From Bradyrhizobium betae (GTDB taxonomy: Bacteria; Pseudomonadota; Alphaproteobacteria; Rhizobiales; Xanthobacteraceae): DNA of 64,000 nucleotides. The DNA lies in contig NZ_MZXW01000017.1 in the NCBI RefSeq assembly GCF_004123905.1, forward strand, positions 62,001 through 126,000. Reading direction: 5' to 3'. A program made the position numbers and the translations under genes. This document shows, one piece after another, positions 37,585 to 46,210 of the stretch (position 1 is the stretch's first letter; every line of letters begins with the position of its first letter). Below the pieces are notes generated by a model that was not told the origin of the DNA, did no database searches, and saw nothing but the letters and a program-made list of their open reading frames with translations.

Positions 37585-39528
37585 CTACGCAGGCCGGAAG
37601 CCCGCTTGCTCCAGCGCAGTGCGAGCCTCGTCCGAGTCGAGCGCGTCGAGAAAGGCCTGCACCGCCGGACGCTGTTTGCGCGCCGTCACCAGCGCGAAGT
37701 CATAATGCTCTTCCGCGAACGGAATGAAACCGAGGCCGGCCCCATGGGCGACCGGCGCAATGGTCATGCCCCAATCGGCGCGATGCTGCGCAACGGCGGC
37801 GGCAACGGCGTTGTGCGAGCGCGGCTGGTTCCAGTAGCCTTCAGGCCGCGCGCCGCCAAGCAGACGGTCGATCAGGATGCGCGTGCCGGCACCCTGGTTG
37901 CGGTTGACCATGATGCAGGCGGGGTCAGCGAGCGCGGCGGCAACCGCTTCCGTCGCACCGAGGCCCTCGAAACGCTTGTCGCCCTTGCGGAAGACAATGC
38001 CCTGCATCCGCCGCCAACCCGGCACGAGCTCGAGCCCATCGACGAGGTAAGGCGTGTTGTAGGTCTCGCTCTTGTCGTCGAACAGATGGATTGGCGCCAG
38101 GTCGCATTCGCCGCGTTTCGCCGCCGCAAGTCCGCCGAGACTGCCGACCGCAATCGAGCGTACGGTCAGGCCGGCATGGGCGAGCTGCGCCGTGACGAGA
38201 TCGAGCCCGGTGCAATGGCTGCCGACGATGACAAGATCGGGCACCCGCACATGCGGCGTGAACAGCGTCACCTCGGCTTCAGTCCCTGCCGGCATCTGGT
38301 CAGCGAGCGCGTTGATGCGCAAAAAGCCGTCGGCCTGCGCGAAGGACGTGATCGCGCCAGAACCTTTGCCGGAGGGATAGGCGATCAGGCCGTCCTTGCC
38401 CTCGACCAGCGAGACCATGACGAATTCGGTCCGCCCGAGCTCGGAGGCGATGCGCACCGGCACGGTCGCGCTCACCTTGGCATCCGAGCGCGGCGGCAGC
38501 CCGGCCATCCTGCGCAGCACCGGCACGATCATGTCGTGGAAGGTAAACATCGCCGAGGTCGGAAAGCCCGGCAGGATCACCACCGGCTTGCCGTCGCACA
38601 CGGCGAGGCACAGCGGCTTGCCGGGCTTGAGCGCTACGCCATGCGCGATGATGCCGGGTTGGCCGAGCCGGCCGATGATACGATGGGACACATCGCCCGC
38701 GCCTTTCGACGTGCCGCCCGAGAGCACCAGCATGTCGGCATCCACCAGCGCGCGGCGCATGGCGGCTTCGAGTTTTGCCTCGTCGTCGGGAATGGCGCCG
38801 AGGAAAACCGCTTCACCGCCGTTCTCGTCGATCGCAGCGGCGACGATCGCGCCGTTGGTGTCGTAGATCGCGGCGGGCGCGAGTGCTTCGCCGGGCTGCA
38901 CCAGTTCGTCGCCGGTGGAGATCACGGCGACCCGCGGCTTTCGCGCGACCATTACCTCGGCAATGCCACAGGCCGCGAGCATGCCTATCTCGCGCGATCC
39001 GACGATCGTGCCGGCGCGCAGCAGGGCCTCGCCGCGCGCGATGTCGGAGCCCGCATAGGAGACGAATTGCCCGGGCGAGACGGCGCGACGGACCTCGATC
39101 GTTACAGGGCCGACCGGCTGGGTGTGCTCGACCATCACGACGGCGTCGGCGCCGCGCGGCAGCGGACCGCCGGTCGCGATCGGCGTTGCGGTGCCTGCCA
39201 CCACTTGCAGCGTGGGCGGGGTGCCGCAGTGAATGGTCTCGCCGTTCAGCGCGAGGCGCATGGGTGAACCTTCACCGGCGGCTGAAAGGTCCGCCGAGCG
39301 CACCGCAAACCCGTCAACATTGGAGCGGTCGAACGGCGGCACGTCGATCGGGGCGGTGACGTCTTCAGCGAGCACCGTGCCGAGCGCATCAGCAAGCATG
39401 CGCGCTTCGCTCAGGATCGCCCGCGGGAAGAGCGCGGCTTCGAAACGCGCGATCGCATCCTCGCGTGAGAGGATTTTGAGGAACTGCTCCTGTTCAAGCG
39501 CGCTGCGGTTTTGCGGGATCATCGTCAT
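37585..39528 (-). CDS. MoeA fused to a PBP-like (periplasmic-binding-protein fold) domain
   Basis: This 647-residue protein has MoeA in residues 1-420 (RSNVDGFAVRS, VISTGDELVQPGEAL, LSGGTSKGAGDVSHRI, VILPGFPTSAMFTF). From about residue 430 to 645 it has a PBP-like domain (VGSHCTGLDLVTAQLAHAGL, MQGIVFRKGDKRFEGLG, VNRNQGAGTRILIDRLL). The latter shows line-by-line similarity to the regulator at 41880. No signal peptide is present, so the PBP-like part is cytosolic and may bind molybdate, tungstate or a related anion. MoeA motifs are intact. It is the last gene of the leftward tupA-moeA2-moeA-PBP operon. Confidence 0.92.
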   Translation of the reverse strand: MTMIPQNRSALEQEQFLKILSREDAIARFEAALFPRAILSEARMLADALGTVLAEDVTAPIDVPPFDRSNVDGFAVRSADLSAAGEGSPMRLALNGETIHCGTPPTLQVVAGTATPIATGGPLPRGADAVVMVEHTQPVGPVTIEVRRAVSPGQFVSYAGSDIARGEALLRAGTIVGSREIGMLAACGIAEVMVARKPRVAVISTGDELVQPGEALAPAAIYDTNGAIVAAAIDENGGEAVFLGAIPDDEAKLEAAMRRALVDADMLVLSGGTSKGAGDVSHRIIGRLGQPGIIAHGVALKPGKPLCLAVCDGKPVVILPGFPTSAMFTFHDMIVPVLRRMAGLPPRSDAKVSATVPVRIASELGRTEFVMVSLVEGKDGLIAYPSGKGSGAITSFAQADGFLRINALADQMPAGTEAEVTLFTPHVRVPDLVIVGSHCTGLDLVTAQLAHAGLTVRSIAVGSLGGLAAAKRGECDLAPIHLFDDKSETYNTPYLVDGLELVPGWRRMQGIVFRKGDKRFEGLGATEAVAAALADPACIMVNRNQGAGTRILIDRLLGGARPEGYWNQPRSHNAVAAAVAQHRADWGMTIAPVAHGAGLGFIPFAEEHYDFALVTARKQRPAVQAFLDALDSDEARTALEQAGFRPA

Positions 39529-39541
39529 GCCGGAATCCCTA

Positions 39542-40648
39542 TCATTCCTGCATCAGATAAGCATCGACCGGCTCGCCCGCCGCAAATCCCTCGTGATTGC
39601 CGGGAATGAGCAGCCATGCATCGGCGCGGGCAATCGCCCGGAGCGGCCATTCGCCCACGGCAAGCGGTATCCACGTTTTATGTTCCTCGGCGAGCAGCGC
39701 CATTTCGGCGAGGCCGACGCTGGACGCGATTTTTCGCGCGAGCGGCAAGGTCACTTGCCGGCGCGGCTGCCGCGCCGACAGGCGATCGACGAGCGGAAGC
39801 ACCAGCGCGAACCAGGCCGCGAGCGCATGATCCGGCGAGCCGGGCAAGACAACAACGGGAACTTTTCCAAGCCGCCCGATCGCGGCGGTGCGGCCAGGCT
39901 GAAGCGCAAGGCCATGGGCGATCACATCACCGCGCCGCGCCAGCGCGGTGACGGCGGCATCCTGTCGACCGACGCCGCTGCCGCCGACAATCAGGAGCAG
40001 ATCGCAAGAGGACGCATTGAGCACATCGGCAATCGATGCTTCATCGCGCGCGGCGGCTTGGTGCGTCTTCACATCCCGCCCGACCGCGCGCGCGATCCCG
40101 GCGATCATATGCGCCGTCGGCGTCGCATCAGGCACATTGACGATGCGCAGCCGCGGCCGTCGCACGCTCAGCCTGTCCACCGCCGCGACACCCGCGAGCA
40201 ACAGATCAGCGGGACCGACCGGATGTCCGTCTGCGCCCGCCGTGGTGCCCGCGGCGATGTCGCTTCCGGCGCGCCTGATACCCTGCCCCGGAACGCCCTC
40301 GGCCAGCACCTGGGCAAGCGAACCCGATATTTCGACGGCGTCAGCATCGAGCACACAATCGCATCCCGGCGGCATCGCGTCGCCGGCCTCAACCCAGACA
40401 GGCGCCGTCGCCAGAGCCAGCGGCGAATAGGCGGACGCACCGACGAGATCGTTGGCGCGCAGCGCCCATCCGTCTGTCGCGGCAATATCGTGTGGTGGCC
40501 AGGCCGCAAACAGCGGGCCGCCCGCCGCGATACAACCAGCCGCTTCAGTCAACGGCAACTCGACCGGCGCGATTGGATCAACGCCTTGCAGCAATGCGGC
40601 GAGCGCGGTGTCTAGCGGCGTCAGCGATGGCGGCAGGCGCTGGGTCAT
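39542..40648 (-). CDS. MoeA-like molybdopterin-binding protein with altered motifs
   Basis: This 368-residue protein lies 13 bases before the MoeA-PBP gene. The MoeA frame is visible (AATDGWALRANDL; GIRRAGSDIAAGTTAG; VVVLPGSPDHALAAW), but the TGDEL region reads IVNVPDATPTAHMI. The TTGGVSxGDxD loop is IVGGSGVGRQDAAV. The first catalytic Asp (TDGWA) remains. Loss of these metal-handling residues suggests a non-catalytic partner, a metal-specificity factor, or a different substrate. It is shorter than MoeA by about 40 residues. Confidence 0.85.
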   Translation of the reverse strand: MTQRLPPSLTPLDTALAALLQGVDPIAPVELPLTEAAGCIAAGGPLFAAWPPHDIAATDGWALRANDLVGASAYSPLALATAPVWVEAGDAMPPGCDCVLDADAVEISGSLAQVLAEGVPGQGIRRAGSDIAAGTTAGADGHPVGPADLLLAGVAAVDRLSVRRPRLRIVNVPDATPTAHMIAGIARAVGRDVKTHQAAARDEASIADVLNASSCDLLLIVGGSGVGRQDAAVTALARRGDVIAHGLALQPGRTAAIGRLGKVPVVVLPGSPDHALAAWFALVLPLVDRLSARQPRRQVTLPLARKIASSVGLAEMALLAEEHKTWIPLAVGEWPLRAIARADAWLLIPGNHEGFAAGEPVDAYLMQE

Positions 40649-40702
40649 GCGTCATGATGGACCATGCATCGCGCGGTTTGGCAACCGGGCCGGACGTGGA
40701 GA

Positions 40703-41542
40703 TCAGCCTCCGGACTTCTCCGCATTGGGGAAATACAGTTGCTGCCCGTCGACCTTGTAGCCGGCGATCGCCGCCTGCCCGTCCGGCGAGACCAGCCAAT
40801 CGACGAAGCTTTGCGCGAGCTCCTTCTTCACATTCGGAAATTTTTCCGCGCTCATCAGCATCACGCCGTATTGGTTGAGCAGCCGCTTGTCGCCTTCGAC
40901 GAGGACGTCGAGGTCGCCACGCTCCCTGAAGGAAATCCAGCTGCCGCGGTCCGACAGCACGTAGGCGTTCGCGGCGCGCGCGGTGTCGAGGGCAGCGCCC
41001 ATGCCCTGCCCGGCCTCGCGATACCAGGCGCCCTTGGCTGCCGCGATGTCGATGCCGGCGACGATCCACAATGCGAGCTCCGCGGCGTGGGTGCCGGAGC
41101 GATCGCCGCGCGTCACGAACGGCGCACCCTTGGCCTCGATCGCCTTCAGCGCGGTGGCGATGTCCTTGCCCTTCACGCCGGCCGGATCGCTCTTCGGCCC
41201 GATCAGCACATAGTCGCTGTACATCACGTCGAGGCGCTTCACGGCAAAGCCGTCCGCAACGAACTTCTCCTCCTGCGGCCGCGCATGCATCAGCACGACA
41301 TCGGCTTCGCCGGTCCGCGCCCCGTTGAGCACTTCGTCGGCACGCCGTGCGATCACCTTGACGTCGATGCCGGTTTTGTCACGGAACACCGGCAGGAGAT
41401 AATCGAGCAGACCGGACTCCTGCGTCGATGTGGTCGAGGCCAGCACGATCGTTCGGTCCTCAGCGGATGACGCCACAGCGCCCAAGACAAGACCGCAGCC
41501 AAGACCGCAGAGAAGTACGCGTGCAACGGACAGGCGGCCCAT
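40703..41542 (-). CDS. tupA: tungstate-type ABC transporter substrate-binding protein (TupA family), orphan
   Basis: This 279-residue protein starts at the ATG at 41542 (MGRLSVARVLLCGLGCGLVL), with a signal peptide ending near AVASSAED. The anion-site motif STTSTQESGLLDYLLP and the segment TRGDRSGTHAAELALW match TupA proteins, which bind tungstate (or molybdate) in the periplasm. The usual neighbours TupB (permease) and TupC (ATPase) are absent; instead two MoeA-like genes follow, 54 bases downstream. The regulator at 41880 is divergent. Metal preference cannot be settled from sequence. Confidence 0.87.
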   Translation of the reverse strand: MGRLSVARVLLCGLGCGLVLGAVASSAEDRTIVLASTTSTQESGLLDYLLPVFRDKTGIDVKVIARRADEVLNGARTGEADVVLMHARPQEEKFVADGFAVKRLDVMYSDYVLIGPKSDPAGVKGKDIATALKAIEAKGAPFVTRGDRSGTHAAELALWIVAGIDIAAAKGAWYREAGQGMGAALDTARAANAYVLSDRGSWISFRERGDLDVLVEGDKRLLNQYGVMLMSAEKFPNVKKELAQSFVDWLVSPDGQAAIAGYKVDGQQLYFPNAEKSGG

Positions 41543-41879
41543 GATCAGGTTCCCATTGGCTGTGACGCGATCATGATGATGGTCGATTACGCCGCACTCG
41601 TGACGCGTTCGCCCGTTGCGCCCTTCCATTCGGGATATTTCGGCAATCCTCCGAGCGGCACGCTGATTGCAATCATGCGCGGGCGGCAAGTCCGGCGCGA
41701 GACAAGGCCCGCACCACGCGAGCACTCGAAGATCGTTCACCAAAGCAGAAATCGCGCGCGAGGATGTGTTGCAAAGCAGCGAGATCATCGGGCATGGTCC
41801 CGGCCGACATAAGTTGCAATGCAGAATTCCACCTGCGTCGAACGTCAAAAAGAAGCAAGAATTTGCATAGGAATGCAGG
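41543..41879. promoter_or_regulatory. divergent control region with direct repeat GTTGCAANGCAG
   Basis: This is the 337-base gap between tupA and the HTH-PBP regulator. GTTGCAAAGCAG at 41768-41779 and GTTGCAATGCAG at 41813-41824 differ at one base and start 45 bases apart. A related GTTGCAAAAGAA lies at 42796-42807, before the next gene. These are candidate sites for the regulator encoded at 41880. No gene is seen in the rest of the gap. Confidence 0.5.
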
Positions 41880-42773
41880 ATGGAATTCCTGACGACCAGC
41901 GAAGCCGCCGACTATCTTCGGCTCGGCGAACGCAAACTGTACGAACTTGTCACCAACGGTGCGATCCCCTGCACCAAGGTGACAGGCAAATGGCTCTTCC
42001 CGCGGCACGAGCTCGATCTCTGGGTGCTGTCGGGAATGGCGCGTCCGGCCGGCATGCTGATCGCGGAGCCGCCGCCGGTCGTGGGCGGCAGCCAGGACGA
42101 GCTCCTGGACTGGAGCCTGCGCGAATCCGGCTCGGGCCTGGGATCGATGAGCGAAGGCAGCGCGCGCGGGCTCGAGCGCCTGCAACGCGACGAGGTGATG
42201 GCTGCGGCGGTGCACTTCCACAGCCTCGACGCCGAGGGCAATCTTGCCTCCGACGCCAGCGCGACGGCGCTGCGTGACGCCCCAGACCTGCATGATGCGG
42301 TGCTGGTCGCATTCGTGCGCCGCGAGCAGGGTCTCGTGCTGCCGCCGGGCAATCCGAAACGACTGCGCGGCCTTTCCGACGTGCTCGCGCTCGGCGCCAG
42401 GATGGCGATGCGGCAGCAGGGCACAGGCGCGCAGATGCTGCTCGACGTGCTGCTGACACGCGCCGGCGCCACGACGCGCGACTTGCGGCGGATCGAGACG
42501 CCGGCCCTGACCGGGCCGGATCTCGCCGAGCTGGTCCGTGCGGGACAAGCCGATTGCGGCATCGCGACGCGCGCCGCGGCGCGCTCGGCCGGGCTCGATT
42601 TCGTGCCGCTGGTCTGGGAGAATCTTGACCTCGCGATGCGGCAGCGCAGCTACTTCCGCCCCGCCATGCAGGCCCTGATCCGGTTCCTCAGCGAACGGCG
42701 GCTGCGCCAGCGCGCGGAGGAGCTGACCGGTTACGACCCCTCGCCGGCCGGACAGATCCGCTTCGCGGCCTGA
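41880..42773 (+). CDS. helix-turn-helix regulator with PBP-like ligand domain
   Basis: This 297-residue protein begins with an excisionase/MerR-like helix-turn-helix (EFLTTSEAADYLRLGERKLY through KVTGKWLFPRHELDLW, residues 2-50). A linker (52-100) leads to a PBP-like domain (about 105-290) that matches the C-terminal domain of the MoeA fusion at 37585, for example QGTGAQMLLDVLL beside QGAGTRILIDRLL and QADCGIATRAAARSAGLDFV beside RADWGMTIAPVAHGAGLGFI. It is probably a one-component sensor of molybdate, tungstate or a cofactor signal. It is divergent from tupA, the natural target. Confidence 0.88.
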   Translation: MEFLTTSEAADYLRLGERKLYELVTNGAIPCTKVTGKWLFPRHELDLWVLSGMARPAGMLIAEPPPVVGGSQDELLDWSLRESGSGLGSMSEGSARGLERLQRDEVMAAAVHFHSLDAEGNLASDASATALRDAPDLHDAVLVAFVRREQGLVLPPGNPKRLRGLSDVLALGARMAMRQQGTGAQMLLDVLLTRAGATTRDLRRIETPALTGPDLAELVRAGQADCGIATRAAARSAGLDFVPLVWENLDLAMRQRSYFRPAMQALIRFLSERRLRQRAEELTGYDPSPAGQIRFAA

Positions 42774-42794
42774 CATTGACGCCCACCCCAAAAT

Positions 42795-42843
42795 AGTTGC
42801 AAAAGAAACCAATTCAGCCGGGCCATACCCGGCACAAGCAACT
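42795..42843 (+). other. nested two-stem structure in the leader of the receptor gene
   Basis: The outer stem AGTTGC/GCAACT (42795-42800 and 42838-42843) encloses an inner stem GCCGGG/CCCGGC with loop CCATA (42817-42833). It lies about 20 bases before the GGGAGG ribosome site of the gene at 42877. There is no T-run. It could be a regulatory leader or part of the GTTGCAA operator set. Confidence 0.4.
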
Positions 42844-42876
42844 TCGGCCAACGCGCCGGATCAGGGGAGGACAAGC

Positions 42877-44091
42877 GTGAATCCAACCAGATTTGGACTG
42901 CCGGTCGCGGCTGCCCTTGTGGCAGCGCTGCTGCCGGGCGCAGCTTCGGCGCAGGTGTCCGACGACATCGTCAAGATCGGCGTGCTCACCGACATGAACG
43001 GTCCGGCCTCCGCGCCGACCGGCCAGGGCTCCGTGACGGCCGCGCAAATGGCGATCGACGATTTCGGCGGCACCGTGCTCGGCAAGCCGATCAGTATCGT
43101 CGTCGGCGACCACCAATTGAAGGCCGATGTCGGCGGCGCAATCGCGCGGCGCTGGTACGACGTGGACCAGGTCGACCTGATCGTCGACGTGCCGGTCTCT
43201 GCCGTTGGGCTGGCGGTGCAGAACATGGCCAACGAGAAGAAGCGGCTGTTCATCACCCACTCCACCGGGACGGCGGATTTCCACGGCAAGTTCTGCTCGC
43301 CCTACGCGATGCAATGGGTGTTCGACACCCGCGCGCTCGCGGTCGGCACCGCGGATGCGGTGGTCAAGCGCGGCGGCGACAGCTGGTTCTTCATCACCGA
43401 CGACTACGCCTTCGGCCATTCGCTGGAACGTGACGCCTCCAGCGTCATCACCGCCAATGGCGGCAAGGTGCTGGGCTCGGTGAAGCCGCCGCTGGCAACG
43501 CCCGACCTCTCCTCCTTCGTGCTGCAGGCGCAGGCCTCCAAGGCCAAGATCATCGGCATTGCCGCGGGCCCGCCCAACAACATGAACGAGATCAAGACCG
43601 GCTCGGAGTTCGGCGTGTTCAAGGGCGGCCAGCAGATGGCGGCGCTGCTGGCGCTGATCACCGACATCCACGGCCTCGGCTTGCAAGCGGCGCAAGGCCT
43701 GCTGCTGACGACCTCGTTCTATTGGGACATGGACGACAAGACGCGCGAATGGTCGAAGCGCTATTTCGCCAAGATGAACAAGATGCCGTCGATGTGGCAG
43801 GCCGGCGTCTACTCGTCAGTGATCCACTATCTCAACGCCATCAAGGAAGCCGGCACCGACGATCCGCTCAAGGTCGCGGCAAAGATGCGCGAGAAGCCGA
43901 TCGAGGATTTCTTCGCCCGCAACGGCCACTTGCGCGATGACAATCTGATGGTGCACGACCTCTGGCTGGTGCAGGTGAAGACGCCGGAGGAAAGCAAATA
44001 TCCGTGGGACTATTACAAGATCCTCACGACCATCTCGGGCGAGAAGGCCTTTGGGCCGCCGGACCCGGCGTGTTCGATGGTGAAGAAGTGA
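42877..44091 (+). CDS. branched-chain-amino-acid-type (LivJ-like) ABC receptor, orphan
   Basis: This 404-residue protein starts at a GTG at 42877 behind GGGGAGG. The signal peptide ends at GAASAQ-VSDD. The mature part opens with the family pattern (DDIVKIGVLTDMNGPASAPT, GSVTAAQMAIDDFGG) and a type I periplasmic-binding fold follows (WFFITDDYAFGHSLERDASS). The family binds branched-chain amino acids, amides, urea or aromatic acids; the ligand here is unknown. No Liv permease or ATPase gene is adjacent. It converges on the TAXI gene across a palindromic repeat. Confidence 0.92.
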   Translation: MNPTRFGLPVAAALVAALLPGAASAQVSDDIVKIGVLTDMNGPASAPTGQGSVTAAQMAIDDFGGTVLGKPISIVVGDHQLKADVGGAIARRWYDVDQVDLIVDVPVSAVGLAVQNMANEKKRLFITHSTGTADFHGKFCSPYAMQWVFDTRALAVGTADAVVKRGGDSWFFITDDYAFGHSLERDASSVITANGGKVLGSVKPPLATPDLSSFVLQAQASKAKIIGIAAGPPNNMNEIKTGSEFGVFKGGQQMAALLALITDIHGLGLQAAQGLLLTTSFYWDMDDKTREWSKRYFAKMNKMPSMWQAGVYSSVIHYLNAIKEAGTDDPLKVAAKMREKPIEDFFARNGHLRDDNLMVHDLWLVQVKTPEESKYPWDYYKILTTISGEKAFGPPDPACSMVKK

Positions 44092-44101
44092 CGTTGACGA
44101 C

Positions 44102-44158
44102 TGGCGAATAGGGAGTAGCGAATGGGGACGAGCTCCATTCGCTATTCACCACTCGCCA
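44102..44158. repeat. imperfect 24-base inverted repeat between convergent genes
   Basis: The arms 44102-44125 and 44135-44158 match at 20 of 24 positions (ends TGGCGA and TCGCCA). A further CGCCATTCGCTA lies just beyond. It may act as a two-way terminator. No T-run. Confidence 0.7.
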
Positions 44159-44162
44159 TTCG

Positions 44163-45128
44163 CTACTTCACCACGCCCATCTCCCGAAAATACTTCATCA
44201 CGCCCGGATGGATCAGCTCCGGCTTCGGCGCCGCCGCGACCGTGTTTGCCGCCGTGGTCTCGCAGGCCTGCGCGAGCTGTTTGCAGAAGGTCGCCTCGGC
44301 GCCGTGCAGCGTCTTGGCGAGGCGATAGGCGACATCGTCGGGCAGGTCTTCGCGCGTGAGCACAAAGCTCCACGATCCGAGCGAGGCGATCGGCTCGGCC
44401 TGCTTCGGGTAAGAACCGGCCGGCACCGTGAGTGGCTTCAGGAACGCATGCTTGGCGCGGATGCGCGTGATCTCCTCTGCACTCGGTGCGATGAAGCGTG
44501 CGCCTGAGGCGCTCGAGGCGACCGCGGCAAAGCCGGGCCAACCGATGCCGGCACCCCAGAGTGCTGCGGCGCGACCATCCTCGACCATCGCGGGACCGTC
44601 GCCGGCGCGGTCGAGATAGATCGCCTTGAAATCCTCGTCCTGCTTCAGGCCGAGGCCATCGAGCACGTAGCGCGCCAGGATCGGCAGGCCCGAGCCCTTT
44701 GCGCCGAACGCCACCGGCTGCCCGACGAGATCGCGGATGGTCTTGTAGGGACTGTCCGCGCGCACGACGAACATGCCGGGGTTGGAATAGATCGCGGTGA
44801 GAATTTTGAGCCGCACCGGCGCGCGGCCGATGCCGGCGAAGGCTTCGTAGGCCGGCTCGCCCGCGACCAGAGCGAGATCGAGCTCGCCCTTCTCCAGCAG
44901 CGGAATGTTCTCGTTGCTGCCCTTGGTGTTGCGGGGTGCGATGGTGATGTGCGGATCGGCCGCGTTCATCACCTCCGCGAAGGCGTTGCCATAGAGCGGA
45001 AAACCGCCGCCGGGCGTCGCGGTGCCCAGACTGAGTGTCGTGGTCGGAATGGCCTTGCCTCCGGTTTGAGCAGTGGCGGGGCTGGCAAGCAGCGCCGCGC
45101 CAAGCAGAATGGTGATAGCGAATCTCAT
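44163..45128 (-). CDS. TAXI-family (TRAP-type) solute receptor, orphan
   Basis: This 321-residue protein starts at the ATG at 45128 (MRFAITILLGAALLASPATAQ), with a clear signal peptide. The TAXI pattern is LSLGTATPGGGFPLYGNAFA, APRNTKGSNENIPLLEKGEL and IRDLVGQPVAFGAKGSGLPI. TAXI receptors serve TRAP transporters for dicarboxylates or amino acids. No TRAP membrane gene is adjacent. An open frame continues upstream to 45224 but crosses the promoter region of the next divergent gene. Confidence 0.92.
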   Translation of the reverse strand: MRFAITILLGAALLASPATAQTGGKAIPTTTLSLGTATPGGGFPLYGNAFAEVMNAADPHITIAPRNTKGSNENIPLLEKGELDLALVAGEPAYEAFAGIGRAPVRLKILTAIYSNPGMFVVRADSPYKTIRDLVGQPVAFGAKGSGLPILARYVLDGLGLKQDEDFKAIYLDRAGDGPAMVEDGRAAALWGAGIGWPGFAAVASSASGARFIAPSAEEITRIRAKHAFLKPLTVPAGSYPKQAEPIASLGSWSFVLTREDLPDDVAYRLAKTLHGAEATFCKQLAQACETTAANTVAAAPKPELIHPGVMKYFREMGVVK

Positions 45129-45235
45129 GATTGGTCCCGGCGAGCCTGCGTCAACACCGACTTGCGGCGATGTAGGCAGCGGCCCGTTTTTGTGAAAGCA
45201 TGTGGCCCAACGACAATAGAACAATGGGAGGCGTC

Positions 45236-46210
45236 ATGTTGCGAATTTTGCGTAACAGTGTTTTCGGGCTGGTTTTGCTTTCAGGTCTTTTCGGCGCCTC
45301 CCCTCCCGCCTCCGCCGCCTATCCCGACCGCCCGGTGCACTGGATGATCGGCTTCGCCGCCGGCGGCCCGGTCGACATCGTGGCGCGGATCATGGCGCAG
45401 GCGCTGTCGGATCGCCTCGGCCAGCAATTCATCGTCGAGAACAAGGCCGGCTCCGGCGGCAACATCGCGGCCGCGGCTGCGATCAACTCGCCGCCGGACG
45501 GCTACACGCTGCTGTTCGTCGCGCCCAACAACGCGATCTCGACCTCGCTCTACAAGAAGCTGCCGTTCGACTTTTTGCGCGACACTGTGCCGGTCGCCAG
45601 CATCATGCAGCTCACCAACATGCTGGTCGTCTCCAACGCGTTTCCGGCGAAGACGGTCCAGGAGTTCATCGACTATTGCAAGGCCAATCCCGGCAAGATC
45701 TCGTTCGCCTCGTCCGGCAACGGCACCTCGGTGCACATGTCGGCGGAGCTGTTCAAGGCGATGACCAAGTGCGACATGATCCACGTGCCCTATCGCGGAT
45801 CCGCGATCGCCTTCCCCGACATCATCTCCAACAAGGTGCAGCTGATCTTCGACAACCTGCCCTCTGCGCTCGAGCAGTCGCGCGGCGGCAATGTCCGCGC
45901 CCTCGGCGTGACCTCGCCGCAGCGCTGGCCGAGCGTGCCTGACGTGCCGGCGATCGCCGAGACGATCCCCGGCTTCGAATCGGTCGGCTTCTACGGCATC
46001 TCCGCGCCGAAGGGCACGCCGCCCGAGATCGTCGAGATCCTCAACAAGGCCGTCGGCGAAGCGCTGAAGGATCCGAAGGTGATCGCGCGGCTGACCGAGA
46101 ACGGCGGCATCCCGAAGCCGATGAGCCCGGCCGAGTTCGGCAAGCTGGTCGAGGACGAGACCGCGAAGTGGAAGAAGGTCGTGGAGTTCGCCGGGGTTTC
46201 GGTGGACTAG
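45236..46210 (+). CDS. Bug/TctC-family tripartite tricarboxylate receptor, orphan
   Basis: This 324-residue protein starts at the ATG at 45236 (MLRILRNSVFGLVLLSGLFG) behind GGGAGG. The signal peptide ends near PASAA-YPD. Bug motifs are present: PVHWMIGFAAGGPVDIVARI, VENKAGSGGNIAAAAAINSP, PPDGYTLLF and HVPYRGSAIAFPDIISNKVQ. Bug proteins bind citrate, other carboxylates or aromatic acids for TctAB transporters; no tctAB is present. It is divergent from the TAXI receptor with a 107-base gap. Confidence 0.93.
   Translation: MLRILRNSVFGLVLLSGLFGASPPASAAYPDRPVHWMIGFAAGGPVDIVARIMAQALSDRLGQQFIVENKAGSGGNIAAAAAINSPPDGYTLLFVAPNNAISTSLYKKLPFDFLRDTVPVASIMQLTNMLVVSNAFPAKTVQEFIDYCKANPGKISFASSGNGTSVHMSAELFKAMTKCDMIHVPYRGSAIAFPDIISNKVQLIFDNLPSALEQSRGGNVRALGVTSPQRWPSVPDVPAIAETIPGFESVGFYGISAPKGTPPEIVEILNKAVGEALKDPKVIARLTENGGIPKPMSPAEFGKLVEDETAKWKKVVEFAGVSVD

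Noticed and set aside
37450..39267. A 605-codon plus-strand frame across nicC-like and MoeA-PBP genes
   Set aside because: It spans two genes on the other strand and has no recognisable domain.
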